From the NCBI GenBank assembly GCA_944324235.1, contig CALUVN010000007.1, positions 1 through 53,323 on the forward strand: a DNA stretch of 53,323 nt, in the 5' to 3' direction. The notes below the pieces were generated by a model. The model was not told the origin of the DNA and searched no databases. It worked only from the letters and a program-made list of their open reading frames with translations. How positions within the stretch are numbered: the first letter of the stretch is position 1; each line of letters begins with the position of its first letter. Source of the stretch: Candidatus Gastranaerophilales bacterium. Its GTDB lineage: Bacteria > Cyanobacteriota > Vampirovibrionia > Gastranaerophilales > Gastranaerophilaceae. Shown here piece after piece: positions 18,274 to 28,204 of this stretch. The position numbers and the translations under genes were made by a program.

Positions 18274-20712
18274 CTATTTTTTAGTAGGAATTCTCATTGC
18301 ATAGAATGAACGGATAACGAATATCAAACCGATAACAAGGAATATCCAACCTGCAATCGGAGCAACACTTCTGAATGCTTCGCTGATAGCAATTTCCATA
18401 GCAAGCAAACCAAACAATGTTGTGAATTTGATAATCGGGTTCATTGCAACTGAAGATGTATCCTTGAACGGATCACCGACAGTATCACCGACAACAGTTG
18501 CTTCGTGAAGCGGTGTGCCTTTTTCCTGCATATCAACTTCAACGATTTTCTTAGCGTTATCCCAGCATCCGCCGGCGTTTGCCATAAATACAGCCTGGAA
18601 TAAGCCAAATACCGCAATAGCAATCAGATAGCTTACAAAGAATGAAACAGGTCTGTTATCTAAACCTGCTGCACATTTTTGAAGCAGCGGAGCTGAAAGA
18701 CATGCAAATGCAAGAGCAAATGCAAACAATGAAATGAAGATGTTAAACATACCTTTTTGAGCATATTGGGTACAAATTTTAACAACTTCTTTTGAATTAG
18801 CAACGTTAGCTGATTTTGAAGCAGCGTCATCAAGTTTAATGTTATCCTTGATGTATTCTGTTGCTCTGTATGCACCTGTAGTAACAGCCTGCATAGAAGC
18901 ACCTGAGAACCAGTAAATTACAGCACCACCGGTCAATAAACCAAGCAATGTGTAAGGGTTCAGAAGGTTCAAAATCATTTCCGGCTGAATTCCCAGTGTA
19001 TTTTGGATAACCAGAATCAATGAGAAAATCATTGTGGTAGCACCAACTACAGCTGTACCGATAAGTACAGGTTTTGAAGTAGCTTTGAATGTGTTACCAG
19101 CACCGTCGTTTTCTTCAAGATATTTTTTCGCAACGTCAAAGTTAGCATCAAAACCGAATTCGTTTTTAATTTCTTCTTTAACGTTAGGAATTTCTTCAAT
19201 CAATGATAATTCATAAACTGATTGAGCGTTGTCTGTAACAGGGCCATAGCTGTCAACTGCAATAGTAACAGGTCCCATTCCGAGGAAACCGAATGCTACA
19301 AGGCCAAACGCAAATACTGAAGAATAAATCATAATATCGTAAGGAATATGTGTACTTGCAAAATAAGCAAGACCCATTAATAATACGATAACCATACCAA
19401 TCCAGAAAGCAGAGAAGTTACCTGCAACAATACCTGAAAGGATTGTCAGAGAAGCTCCGCCTTCTTTTGAAGCTGTAACAACTTCTTCAGTGTGTTTAGC
19501 TTTTGGAGAAGTAAAGGTTTTAGTAAATTCAGGAATTAAAGCAGCACCGAGAGTTCCGCAAGAAATGATTGCAGAAAGAATCAACCACAAATTGCCGCCC
19601 AATCCTGATAATAACCAGTGGCTTACGCCAAAAGTCATACCGATTGATAATATAGAAGTTAACCAGACAAGGTTTGTCAACGGTTGTTCAAAGTCAAATT
19701 TTTGAGTTTTTGCAGCGTAAATTCTGTCAACAATACCGTTAATCCAGTATGCAACAACAGAAGTTACAATCATCAAGAATCTCATTGTGAAAATCCAGGT
19801 TAAAAGTTTAACCTGATATTCAGGAGCTACACCGAGCAAAATGAAAGAAACGAGAGCAACACCGGTTACACCGTAAGTTTCAAAACCGTCAGCTGTAGGT
19901 CCGATAGAATCTCCAGCGTTGTCACCGGTACAATCAGCGATTACACCAGGGTTACGAGGGTCATCTTCTTTAATACCGAATTGAATTTTCATCAAGTCGG
20001 AACCGATATCAGCAATCTTTGTAAAGATACCGCCTGCAACACGAAGTGCAGAAGCACCTAAAGATTCACCGATTGCAAAACCTATAAAACAAGCACCAGC
20101 AAGGTGTCCCGGCACAAACAGAAGAATTGTTAACATCATAATCAATTCAACGGATACCAGCAATACACCGATACTCATACCTGCTTTAAGAGGTATATTC
20201 ATAATATTCAAAGGTTCACCTTTCAAAGATGCGAAAGCTGTTCTTGAGTTAGCAAGAGTATTCATTCTGATACCAAACCAAGCTACAGCATAAGAACCAA
20301 GAATACCGATAATAGACCATCCCAAAATTGTCAATACACCGGCTGATCCCATGTGTTGTAAATAGCCGAAGTAAAAAGCGATACATAAACCGATTAATAC
20401 TTCTAAAACCAATAAAAACTTACCTTGTTGAATTAAGTAAGTTTTGCAGGTTTCAAAAATTGTGTTTCCAATATCAGCCATAGCATGGTGTACCGGAAGT
20501 GATTTAATTCTTAAAAATTCGATAAATCCAAAAATAACACCTATCACTGAAATAATAATCCCTATCATAAGCAGATTAAAACTTTCAGGTGATGATTGGA
20601 GAATATTTGGAACTACCAAATCAGCTTCTCCTGCACACGCAGGAGTGATACCAACAAACAATGCAGCTAACAAAGCAAACATTGATTTTGGTAAATTGAA
20701 CATTTTAGTCAT
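18274..20712 (-). CDS. hppA: Membrane-bound ion-pumping pyrophosphatase, divergent type
   Basis: Couples hydrolysis of pyrophosphate to proton (or sodium) export. 812 residues from the ATG at 20712, chosen for its GAAGGAGAG SD; the longer frame extends through the promoter. About 16 membrane helices follow a signal-like N-terminus ending near ACAGEADL. The substrate motif EDDPRNPG is present, but the next motif reads DCTGDNAGDSIGPTADGFETYG (about 257-278) rather than the common DNVGDNVGDCAGMAADLFE-type form. The cation-selectivity site reads GNTFKA: lysine where K+-dependent enzymes have alanine, predicting a K+-independent pump. This divergence recalls the separate Na+-regulated mPPase clade (recalled, not verified). 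Confidence 0.9.
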   Translation of the reverse strand: MTKMFNLPKSMFALLAALFVGITPACAGEADLVVPNILQSSPESFNLLMIGIIISVIGVIFGFIEFLRIKSLPVHHAMADIGNTIFETCKTYLIQQGKFLLVLEVLIGLCIAFYFGYLQHMGSAGVLTILGWSIIGILGSYAVAWFGIRMNTLANSRTAFASLKGEPLNIMNIPLKAGMSIGVLLVSVELIMMLTILLFVPGHLAGACFIGFAIGESLGASALRVAGGIFTKIADIGSDLMKIQFGIKEDDPRNPGVIADCTGDNAGDSIGPTADGFETYGVTGVALVSFILLGVAPEYQVKLLTWIFTMRFLMIVTSVVAYWINGIVDRIYAAKTQKFDFEQPLTNLVWLTSILSIGMTFGVSHWLLSGLGGNLWLILSAIISCGTLGAALIPEFTKTFTSPKAKHTEEVVTASKEGGASLTILSGIVAGNFSAFWIGMVIVLLMGLAYFASTHIPYDIMIYSSVFAFGLVAFGFLGMGPVTIAVDSYGPVTDNAQSVYELSLIEEIPNVKEEIKNEFGFDANFDVAKKYLEENDGAGNTFKATSKPVLIGTAVVGATTMIFSLILVIQNTLGIQPEMILNLLNPYTLLGLLTGGAVIYWFSGASMQAVTTGAYRATEYIKDNIKLDDAASKSANVANSKEVVKICTQYAQKGMFNIFISLFAFALAFACLSAPLLQKCAAGLDNRPVSFFVSYLIAIAVFGLFQAVFMANAGGCWDNAKKIVEVDMQEKGTPLHEATVVGDTVGDPFKDTSSVAMNPIIKFTTLFGLLAMEIAISEAFRSVAPIAGWIFLVIGLIFVIRSFYAMRIPTKK

Positions 20713-20751
20713 AATTCTCTCCTTCACTAAAAGTACAAGTTTACGATGCTC

Positions 20752-20780
20752 ATTATATCTCAAATAAAAACAATAGACAA
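20752..20780 (-). promoter_or_regulatory. hppA promoter
   Basis: TTGTCT (20775-20780), a 17-base spacer and TATAAT (20752-20757) on the minus strand; near-consensus sigma70 promoter with a 5' UTR of about 33 nt. Confidence 0.8.
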
Positions 20781-20858
20781 CTTTGTAACAAAATAATCAT
20801 ACGGAGATATGACTATAATTCATATAATATTATGCAATAATTCTAATCTGCAAACTCT

Positions 20859-21227
20859 TTATAAAAATAAAGCAGATCCAAATAACAAAATCCCGATAAT
20901 AACAGCAATCATTGTGGCAAACATTACAGCACCTGCTGAAATATCTTTTGCCATTCCGACAAGCTTTGAATATTTATTGTGAAAAACTGCATCCAGAGAA
21001 AACTCTATTGCTGAATTAAACATTTCTGCAACTACGACCAGTGCTATTGCAAACAACAGCATACATAATCTTAAGATACTAAAACCGCAGACAACTCCAA
21101 GCATCATTACAAATGATCCGGCAAACAAATGAATTCTGATATTTTGCTCGCTTTTTATGGCAAGACTCATGCCTTTACGTGCATTCTTAAATGTTTTTGA
21201 TAATCCTTGAGACTTATATTTGGTCAT
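20859..21227 (-). CDS. dgkA: Diacylglycerol/undecaprenol kinase family protein
   Basis: Small trimeric membrane kinase that phosphorylates a lipid alcohol; in Gram-positives and relatives the substrate is undecaprenol, recycling the peptidoglycan carrier. 122 residues with three membrane helices, the EMFNSAIEFSLD catalytic helix and the AKDISAGAV motif. The ATG overlaps the ybeY stop (ATGA) and has an AAAAAGGA SD. The pgpH-ybeY-dgkA order is a classical conserved cluster, supporting the assignment. Confidence 0.93.
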   Translation of the reverse strand: MTKYKSQGLSKTFKNARKGMSLAIKSEQNIRIHLFAGSFVMMLGVVCGFSILRLCMLLFAIALVVVAEMFNSAIEFSLDAVFHNKYSKLVGMAKDISAGAVMFATMIAVIIGILLFGSALFL

Positions 21228-21739
21228 TCCTTTTTAATTCCAATACTTTCCAGCGCTTTGTTCTGCAATTCTATGATAAAATTATAATCTTCTTCGGTCT
21301 GGTGGTCAAATCCTAATAAATGAAGTATACCATGACTTATTAAAAAAGATAATTCATAATCAAATGACACATTTTTTTTAGAAGCTTCTTCCTGAACTTT
21401 ATCAAGAGCAATCATGACTTCACCTAGATTAATTTCGCCGTCAAAAATAAATCGTTCATCATCCGGCGTATCTGCAAAAATAGCAAAGGTTATGATATCA
21501 GCCGGATAGTCTTTATTTCTGTATTCACGATTAATTTCATGGGTTTTGACGCTGTCACAATACAAAAAATCAAATGAAATTACATTGTACTCAAAACTTG
21601 CAAGACAAGATTTATCCTGAATTTCAGAGAGGTAAAATTTTAGAATCTTTTTTGCACGGTCAATGTATTTTTTTTCATCAATCTCCAGCGATGGAAATAT
21701 ATTTTCGCTAAAAATATTAATTTTTGTTGTTTTCGTCAT
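21224..21739 (-). CDS. ybeY: Endoribonuclease/rRNA maturation factor YbeY
   Basis: Zinc-dependent RNase involved in 16S rRNA 3' maturation and ribosome quality control. 171 residues from the ATG at 21739 (MTKTTKINIFSEN); the much longer open frame upstream only overlaps pgpH and is rejected. The metal site is SHGILHLLGFDH, the family signature. SD AGGGA. The start lies 23 bases inside the pgpH 3' end and the stop overlaps dgkA by 4 bases, so all three are translationally linked. Confidence 0.95.
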   Translation of the reverse strand: MTKTTKINIFSENIFPSLEIDEKKYIDRAKKILKFYLSEIQDKSCLASFEYNVISFDFLYCDSVKTHEINREYRNKDYPADIITFAIFADTPDDERFIFDGEINLGEVMIALDKVQEEASKKNVSFDYELSFLISHGILHLLGFDHQTEEDYNFIIELQNKALESIGIKKE

Positions 21740-23921
21740 TATGTCCCTGTTCAAGCTGTTTAATTTTATTATCAAGTTCATCGTCGATAATTTTTGACGG
21801 AATATTAATCTTATTTTTAGCAAATTCTTCTGCAAGATTTTCCTGATATTTAATTCTGTTGTGCTGCATTCCGCGAAGAATTCTGCTAAATGTAGCTGCA
21901 ATTACCTTCAGGTCATGAAGAGTAAGCGGGCTGTCCGAAAGCTGTGAATCATTTAAACGTTCGACGATAATCTTATCAATCATACCCTCAATTTCTTCAG
22001 GTGTAGGATTTTTCAAAGAACGAACCGCGGATTCAACAGCATCTGCTAGCATACATATTGCGGTTTCTTTTGTGTTAGGCTTAGGGCCGGCATAACGGAA
22101 TTGTTCTTCTTTAACATTTTCCGCGCCCTCTTCCTGTACTGCCTGATTATAAAAGTATGAAGCAAGACCTTCACCGTGGTGCTGCAAAATAAAGTTTTGA
22201 ATAACTGCAGGTATCCCGTATTCTTTTGCCAGTTCAACACCGTCTTTCGGGTGAGATGTAATAACCATTTTACTTAATCTCGGATTAAGTTTTTTATGCG
22301 GGTTTTCAATACAATAATAAGATTGGTTTTCCACAAAGAAAAGCGGTCTTTTCAATTTACCGACATCGTGATAAAAAGCACCGACACTTGCAAGAATAGG
22401 ATTTGCCCCAACAGCAGTTGCCGCAGCTTCGCACAAATTAGCAACGAGCAAACTATGGTGGAAAGTTCCCGGAGCTTCCATCTGTAAACGTTTAAGAAGC
22501 GGTTGATTGTGGTCGGCAAGTTCTTTTAAACCGTAAGAAGTTATTATTCCGAATACACTTTCAAATAAAGGCAATGTTCCGAGAACAATTATAGAACTTA
22601 CAATACCGTTTATTGCAATGAACATACAATTTTTCAATATAAGCATATTGCTTACGTCTATAAGGCATTTTTCAAGAAGATATACAGAAAGAACAAGCAC
22701 CAGACCTGCAATAGATATATCAAAACCGGTTCTAATCAAATCAAATCTTGTTGAATATTGTTCCTTCGAAATCTTGTGTATTGTAACCATTGACACTACA
22801 TTCAAAAGTACAAACGTAACGAAGAACTGTACATCATACTGAAATCCGAGTGTAAGCGTACATAACAGCAATACCGATGAAATAAACGCAATTCTAGGAT
22901 TTGTAAATATGGCAAAAAGGCAAACAAATGCCGGAAATGGCAAAATATAAGGATATACGCCAAGCGGCAGCATATATGCGATTAAAGCCATAAAAATCGA
23001 TAAAACCGCAACCATCTTCAGATATTTTGAAGAAAAGTAGTCTTTTTCAAAAAATTTCATGTAACACAGGAATAATAATGTCGCAATGAATACAATTACA
23101 TACATTGCGAAAAACCCCTGAATACTGAGTTCGTAGACACTATAACCAGCTTGCCGGAGTGCATCACGCTTCAATCTCGTAACAGGTTCGCCTTCGAAAA
23201 CAATTTTATCACCTTTCTGGAATGTAATCTCATAAGGTTTTACTTGATCTTGAGCCGTTTTACGTGCTAAGTCAGTCGCAAATTCATCAACTACAAGATT
23301 AGGTACAATAACCTGTTCCAATAATGCAGTTATGACAGAAACCTGACGTTTCGAAACATTTTTAACCATATTATCGGAGATAATACGTTCAATATTATCA
23401 CGCTCATAATCTTTTTCTGTAATACCTACTCGCAGAATATTTCCAAGAGTAGAATTAGATTTATCAAAAACTTCTCTTAAACTTGCATCGTCACTTTTCA
23501 GAAGAAAGTCAATTATAAAATCTTTTTTGTAAGGATCTGAAATATCAAAAAGGATACCTATTTCATCAGTTTTAACTTCATCCTGAACGTTTTTTCTTCG
23601 TATTTGTAAAATTGAAGTTTGGAGCATTTGCAAATTTGTTTTAATAAAATCATCCTCAGCCGGAGTAAGAACAGGCTCAACATTTTGCGCTACCTCTTTA
23701 CGGTGTTGTTCTGTTCTTTTAACATCCACAACAGTTAGCGTTTTTGGAGCTATAATATCTCTCTTGCTGATTCCGTTTTCAATGACGTTTTTGAACAAAA
23801 AATTTGGCGATGCTATTATTGACGTCATCAGCACTGTAAAGAACAAAAACCATACCGTCTTCAAAAAGGCAGAAGACACTATAAAATCACGAACTTTTGA
23901 AAAATATTCTGTTTTATTCAT
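21717..23921 (-). CDS. pgpH: 7TM-HD phosphohydrolase, cyclic di-AMP phosphodiesterase PgpH/YqfF type
   Basis: Hydrolyses the second messenger cyclic di-AMP at the membrane. 734 residues: one N-terminal helix (about 20-40), an extracellular helical domain (40-260, rich in K/E/D), seven membrane helices (about 265-470), and a cytoplasmic HD domain with TFHHSLLVANL, GAFYHDVGKLKRP and the downstream LQHHGEG motif. The architecture is exactly that of the 7TM-7TMR-HD family. SD is weak (GGGTG). First gene of the pgpH-ybeY-dgkA operon; a TATAAA box lies about 40 bases upstream. The matching synthase cdaA is 6.5 kb away. Confidence 0.92.
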   Translation of the reverse strand: MNKTEYFSKVRDFIVSSAFLKTVWFLFFTVLMTSIIASPNFLFKNVIENGISKRDIIAPKTLTVVDVKRTEQHRKEVAQNVEPVLTPAEDDFIKTNLQMLQTSILQIRRKNVQDEVKTDEIGILFDISDPYKKDFIIDFLLKSDDASLREVFDKSNSTLGNILRVGITEKDYERDNIERIISDNMVKNVSKRQVSVITALLEQVIVPNLVVDEFATDLARKTAQDQVKPYEITFQKGDKIVFEGEPVTRLKRDALRQAGYSVYELSIQGFFAMYVIVFIATLLFLCYMKFFEKDYFSSKYLKMVAVLSIFMALIAYMLPLGVYPYILPFPAFVCLFAIFTNPRIAFISSVLLLCTLTLGFQYDVQFFVTFVLLNVVSMVTIHKISKEQYSTRFDLIRTGFDISIAGLVLVLSVYLLEKCLIDVSNMLILKNCMFIAINGIVSSIIVLGTLPLFESVFGIITSYGLKELADHNQPLLKRLQMEAPGTFHHSLLVANLCEAAATAVGANPILASVGAFYHDVGKLKRPLFFVENQSYYCIENPHKKLNPRLSKMVITSHPKDGVELAKEYGIPAVIQNFILQHHGEGLASYFYNQAVQEEGAENVKEEQFRYAGPKPNTKETAICMLADAVESAVRSLKNPTPEEIEGMIDKIIVERLNDSQLSDSPLTLHDLKVIAATFSRILRGMQHNRIKYQENLAEEFAKNKINIPSKIIDDELDNKIKQLEQGHNDENNKN

Positions 23922-23953
23922 ATATTTAACACCCGAATTTAAAATTTATGTAC

Positions 23954-24913
23954 CTATTTTATATCGTCCTTATTTTTTTTCAAGGATACCGTTTTCAAAC
24001 GCAACTGAATATCCTCAAGAAGTTTTCTGTTTATTGATAAAAGGTCTGCCAATACTGCGATTATAGCAATTTGAAATCCTACAATAAGCATCACTGCAGC
24101 TAAAATTAAAGACTGCACATGCCCGCCTCCGCTTCCTGTTGCATAGAAATATAGAAAACGTCCGCCGATTATAAGACCTATTAATATAAACAAAATAGAA
24201 AAGATTATAAAAAACCTGAATGGTCTATATATTATAAACATGCGTACCATTGTAAAAATTGACCTGATAACATAGTCAAACATATTTTTTACAAGTTTGG
24301 ACTTTCTTAGCTCAGGATTAACTCTGATTGGCACACACTCCAGAGGAAGACCTTTTGCCCTTGATTGAATGATAGTCTCAAGAGTATAAGTATAATTATC
24401 AAATACATTCAACTTAATAGCGGCATTTTTAGAAAATGCTCTGAATCCGCTTGGTGCATCCTGTATATCGGTTGAACTTACAAGCCGCATAACAGCAGAA
24501 CCCAAATGTTGAAGAAATTTCTTCAACGGAGAGAAATGTGCAATTTTGCTGACAGGACGTGTCCCGATAACGATATCGGCACGATGTTCCAAAATAGGCC
24601 TCACTAAATCCTGAATACACGATGCATCATACTGATTATCAGCATCCGTGTTTACAATAATATCAGCTCCCAAATCCAGAGCTTTATTAATTCCTGCAAT
24701 AAAAGCTTTTGCAAGTCCGGAATTTTTAGTGAAATTAACAAATTCTTTTACTCCGCACTCTCCGGCAATTTCTACAGTACGGTCAGTTGAACCGTCATTT
24801 ATTATTAAAACTTCAATCTCATCTATTCCATCTATATGTTTTGGAAGCGCCGCCAGCGTTACAGGCAGAGATTGCTCCTCATTATAACACGGAATTTGTA
24901 TGACAAGTTTCAT
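23954..24913 (-). CDS. Family 2 glycosyltransferase, polyprenyl-phosphate sugar synthase type
   Basis: Probably transfers a sugar from a nucleotide donor to polyprenyl phosphate on the cytoplasmic face. 319 residues. The GT-A domain (1-220) has NDGSTD and the metal-binding DADNQYD, plus an IGTRPVS loop; two C-terminal membrane helices (about 230-255 and 265-295) and a basic tail follow, like dolichyl-phosphate mannose synthase relatives. Divergently transcribed from a GT39-type transferase that would use such a lipid-linked sugar. A GAGGG SD is rather far (about 12 bases) from the ATG. Confidence 0.85.
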   Translation of the reverse strand: MKLVIQIPCYNEEQSLPVTLAALPKHIDGIDEIEVLIINDGSTDRTVEIAGECGVKEFVNFTKNSGLAKAFIAGINKALDLGADIIVNTDADNQYDASCIQDLVRPILEHRADIVIGTRPVSKIAHFSPLKKFLQHLGSAVMRLVSSTDIQDAPSGFRAFSKNAAIKLNVFDNYTYTLETIIQSRAKGLPLECVPIRVNPELRKSKLVKNMFDYVIRSIFTMVRMFIIYRPFRFFIIFSILFILIGLIIGGRFLYFYATGSGGGHVQSLILAAVMLIVGFQIAIIAVLADLLSINRKLLEDIQLRLKTVSLKKNKDDIK

Positions 24914-24950
24914 GAAATATATATCCCTCTTCTCAAATTTATTTTTATTA

Positions 24951-24975
24951 TATAATTAAATTGTAAATATTACAA
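24951..24975 (+). promoter_or_regulatory. -10 box and inverted repeat before the GT39 gene
   Basis: TATAAT at 24951-24956, then TTGTAA-ATA-TTACAA (24961-24975), a 6-3-6 inverted repeat at the predicted transcription start, 3 bases before the ATG. No SD is visible for this gene, so the repeat may control translation or bind a regulator. Confidence 0.4.
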
Positions 24976-24978
24976 ATC

Positions 24979-26610
24979 ATGAAAAAACAGGGATATTTAA
25001 TAGTCTTAATAGTAATACTAAGTGTTATTCTGCGAACTGCATTCTTAAATAAAACAGAAGGGTTATGGAATGATGAATATGTGAGCTATCTTATTGCTTC
25101 ACAGCCTTTATTCAAAGCTTTCTGGCAGGCTGTATTAACGCAGTGCCACATGCCGTTATACTATATTTACCTGAAAATTACTATGTTTATATTTAATGAC
25201 AGTGATATTGTACTGCGAACTTCATCGGTATTAGCAGGAACTCTCGCTGTCGTTATGATGTACTTTGCAGGAAAAATTAAAGATACAAAAACAGGACTTA
25301 TTTCAGCATTATTGACTGCAATAAGTTCTTTTTTAATCTACTATTCTCAGGAGGTAAGGCTCTACTCGCTGTTATTTTTATTCTCAGCGACGACACTGTA
25401 TGCAACTTTGAAACTTCTCAAAGAACAAAATAAAACAAATATTATTCTCTATATTGTCTCAAATCTGCTTGTAATTCTCACGCATACGATAGGATTTGTA
25501 TATGTGGGATTAAACCTCGTTTTCGTAAGCATTTTTCTATTCCAAAAACATAAAAATACAATTATTAAATTATGGGCATGGATTATTGCAGGCTTAATAT
25601 TAGTATCGCCGCTGATTGTTCAAATACTGACTAAAGAAACATTTTCCCAGTGGTGGGGACATTTTACGATTTCTAAATTAGGATTTCTTATAACAGACTA
25701 CTTCTCGCCAATTTTAACAAATCTGGTAAATGCTCCGGATGCATTTTTTTACGACAAAAGCCTTAAATTTATAGTTTGTGCTTTAATTCCTTCAGTAATT
25801 GCAGTTATATGGATAATTAAATCACTGAAAACAAAAACTGAAAAAGGGCTCTTAGGCATAATTGCAGGGGTAATCCTTATTATGACTCTCGCTGCAATTT
25901 CTGGTAAACTCGTATTAACCACAAAATATACCATTGAAATTTATCCGCAGCTTATTTATCTTGCAGCCTGCGGAGCACTATCATTTAATAACAAATTTAT
26001 CAAAATCGGTTTACTCTCAATATTCTGCCTGATAAATTTATCGTATATTATAATAAACCCGAACTCCGCGCCTAAAATACGACGCCCTGAAGGTAATAAA
26101 ATAGTAGCTGACATGCTCTTGCGCGCTAATATTCAAAAAGAAGATATAATTCTTTTTACATATTATGCAAATGACAGATTCAGAAAGTATTTCGACTTTT
26201 CTGATTACAAGACCGCAACGATAAATAAAGGTAATTTTAACAACTATCTGACTCCTGATACAACATATCAGGATGCGTACAAAAACGGTAAAAAAATATA
26301 CAGGCATGTCTTTACCGACTACAATAACAAATATTTTGAATCAAAATTAAACGATTCAATTCTGAAAAACATGAAAAAAGGTCAGAGCTTATATCTGATA
26401 ACACTTGACAGTGTTTCAAATCTGCAGCCGGAACAGGTTGCTCAAATAACAAAAAATAACGAACTGTATGAGAAAACTCCTCTTCTGTTTCTGGTGTTCT
26501 CATACATTAAAAGCGAAACGTTTAATGTACTAGCAAAACACTTGCAAATAGTGCATTTTGAAGTTAAAGGAAACTGGAGGTTAATTAAGTTTACAAAACT
26601 TAATAATTAG
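24979..26610 (+). CDS. Membrane glycosyltransferase of the GT39/ArnT (PMT) type
   Basis: Integral membrane transferase using a polyprenyl-phosphate-linked sugar outside the membrane. 543 residues with about ten to twelve helices in residues 1-365 and a soluble C-terminal domain of about 170 residues. The catalytic acidic pair in the first extracellular loop is LWNDEYVSY (about 33-41), typical of the superfamily, and YYSQEVRLYSLLFLF matches the conserved second motif. The acceptor (protein, lipid A or other glycan) cannot be told. No SD is seen; ATG chosen as the first good methionine. Paired with the divergent family 2 transferase. Confidence 0.8.
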   Translation: MKKQGYLIVLIVILSVILRTAFLNKTEGLWNDEYVSYLIASQPLFKAFWQAVLTQCHMPLYYIYLKITMFIFNDSDIVLRTSSVLAGTLAVVMMYFAGKIKDTKTGLISALLTAISSFLIYYSQEVRLYSLLFLFSATTLYATLKLLKEQNKTNIILYIVSNLLVILTHTIGFVYVGLNLVFVSIFLFQKHKNTIIKLWAWIIAGLILVSPLIVQILTKETFSQWWGHFTISKLGFLITDYFSPILTNLVNAPDAFFYDKSLKFIVCALIPSVIAVIWIIKSLKTKTEKGLLGIIAGVILIMTLAAISGKLVLTTKYTIEIYPQLIYLAACGALSFNNKFIKIGLLSIFCLINLSYIIINPNSAPKIRRPEGNKIVADMLLRANIQKEDIILFTYYANDRFRKYFDFSDYKTATINKGNFNNYLTPDTTYQDAYKNGKKIYRHVFTDYNNKYFESKLNDSILKNMKKGQSLYLITLDSVSNLQPEQVAQITKNNELYEKTPLLFLVFSYIKSETFNVLAKHLQIVHFEVKGNWRLIKFTKLNN

Positions 26611-26683
26611 GGAAAATTTAGCAATTTTATTTATGTTTGTGTGTCTATATAGATAGAAGACCTGGTGTGTAGGGGTTAAAAAA

Positions 26684-28204
26684 ATGAGTGTAGAAAAGGT
26701 AAATTACAACAGCATATCACGACAAAATACAATGCCAAAACGGCAGTATGCAAACAGTAATTTTATTTCTAATATAAATACAATTTCACAGGATAACGTT
26801 AATTTTCAAGGGAATGCCGCAGCCGCAGCAATACCTAAAGCAAGCCCTAGTGTTGCAGAGATAAAAGCTGAACTAATGAAGTTATTACCATCATACTTCA
26901 AAGGCATGCAAAGATTAAAAAACAGCATGGGCGAATTTCAAAATATAGTCATAAACTCAATAGGTACAGGGCTTATTGCACCGCTGCTTATTAAATATAA
27001 CTTTTTATCCAAAACCGATGAAGATACAAGAACATATACAGCATGGAGACAGCCGGTATCTGCTGTACTGGCAGTTCTTACGCAGGCACTTATAACACTT
27101 CCGTTTGAGTATGTAATCAAAACAATGGTAAACAACGGAGAGTTTGGCATTAAATATAACTCGACATTTGCACCGGATGAAAAACTTTTAAGAAAAGAAA
27201 TTATAAAAAATAACCCGCAGAAAAAATTCTCCAAATCGGAACTGGATACACTTGTAAAAGAAAAACAAAAGAAAAAATTAAAAGAACTTGTTAATACACT
27301 GCTAACGGAAAATAAAATAAAATTCAGCAAATATAATGACCCTAATCTTGTATCATTACCTGACGAAGAACTTAGACAACTGGCAATTGATACTATTTCA
27401 GATGAACTTGCCCTAGAGCAAAAAGAACTGAAGAAGAGTTACAAAGAGAAAACACCTGCAAAACTTCAGCGTGCTGACTTTTACAGGACCTATCCTGAAG
27501 AATCACTTAATCTGCTAGTAGAAGTTAATCAAAAGGTTGACGCAAGCAAAAGTGATAAAGAACTCCGTTCATTCTTAAAACGTAAAATGAAAACACTGAG
27601 ACAAGAAAAAGCGCATCCTGAGTTAATAACAATGCTTCAGGAAATGTATGACAGACATTCTTATTACAACAAAAAATCAAAACAACGCAGAACATCACTT
27701 GTAGAACTTGTAAAGAAAAAAGTTGTCGGAATGCTTGAAGCACACTCTTGTTACTCTAAATATACCGACTTTGAGTCACTGCAAGCACAAATAATATCAG
27801 AAGGGAAAAAACGTGTAAATGACTTAGACGGGTCAATTACAGTGCTTGACAGAGCTAAAAAGATGCTTGAAAAAAATCCGCAAACAACTATTAACGAAAT
27901 CTACGAATATATTAAAAAAGAAGTTGCTGCCAGAGGTATAGAATCAAGATTTGAAGACTTCAAACTACCGGAAAGAATGATAGCACGTCTTGGAAAAATC
28001 GTACAATCAAATGCTTCAGCACTAAAACAAATGTCAAGTCTTGTAGTCTCACTCGCAATGCTGCCTGTAACCTGCTCACTGTTGAACTGGACATATCCGA
28101 GATTTATGGATATGGTATTCCCTAATCTTTCAAATAAAAAGCACGACACAGAGTCAAGCAATTTAATTAAACGAGCCACAAAGAAAGCTGAGGTGAGCGC
28201 ATGA
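26684..28204 (+). CDS. Unknown membrane-associated protein with N-terminal F-Q-G motif
   Basis: 506 residues, family not recognised. A polar N-terminus contains the short motif DNVNFQGN (residues 37-44) followed by an alanine run. Two hydrophobic stretches occur around 88-150 (IGTGLIAPLLIKY; PVSAVLAVLTQALITLPFEYVI) and another near the C-terminus (SSLVVSLAMLPVTCSLLNW). Between them lies a long, very lysine-rich helical region (about 160-440). SD AGGGG, with a TATAGA-like -10 about 35 bases upstream. The last gene base overlaps the next start (ATGA), so the two form a unit. Resembles lineage-restricted proteins of gut Melainabacteria by style (inference). Confidence 0.7.
   Translation: MSVEKVNYNSISRQNTMPKRQYANSNFISNINTISQDNVNFQGNAAAAAIPKASPSVAEIKAELMKLLPSYFKGMQRLKNSMGEFQNIVINSIGTGLIAPLLIKYNFLSKTDEDTRTYTAWRQPVSAVLAVLTQALITLPFEYVIKTMVNNGEFGIKYNSTFAPDEKLLRKEIIKNNPQKKFSKSELDTLVKEKQKKKLKELVNTLLTENKIKFSKYNDPNLVSLPDEELRQLAIDTISDELALEQKELKKSYKEKTPAKLQRADFYRTYPEESLNLLVEVNQKVDASKSDKELRSFLKRKMKTLRQEKAHPELITMLQEMYDRHSYYNKKSKQRRTSLVELVKKKVVGMLEAHSCYSKYTDFESLQAQIISEGKKRVNDLDGSITVLDRAKKMLEKNPQTTINEIYEYIKKEVAARGIESRFEDFKLPERMIARLGKIVQSNASALKQMSSLVVSLAMLPVTCSLLNWTYPRFMDMVFPNLSNKKHDTESSNLIKRATKKAEVSA

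Noticed and set aside
20713-20763. Upstream extension of hppA (17 extra residues)
   Set aside because: It overlaps the promoter -10 (20752-20757) and lacks an SD; the ATG at 20712 has a clear GAAGGAGAG.
21740-21901. 54-residue N-terminal extension of ybeY
   Set aside because: It is only the shadow of pgpH in another frame; the family N-terminus begins at 21739 with an SD.
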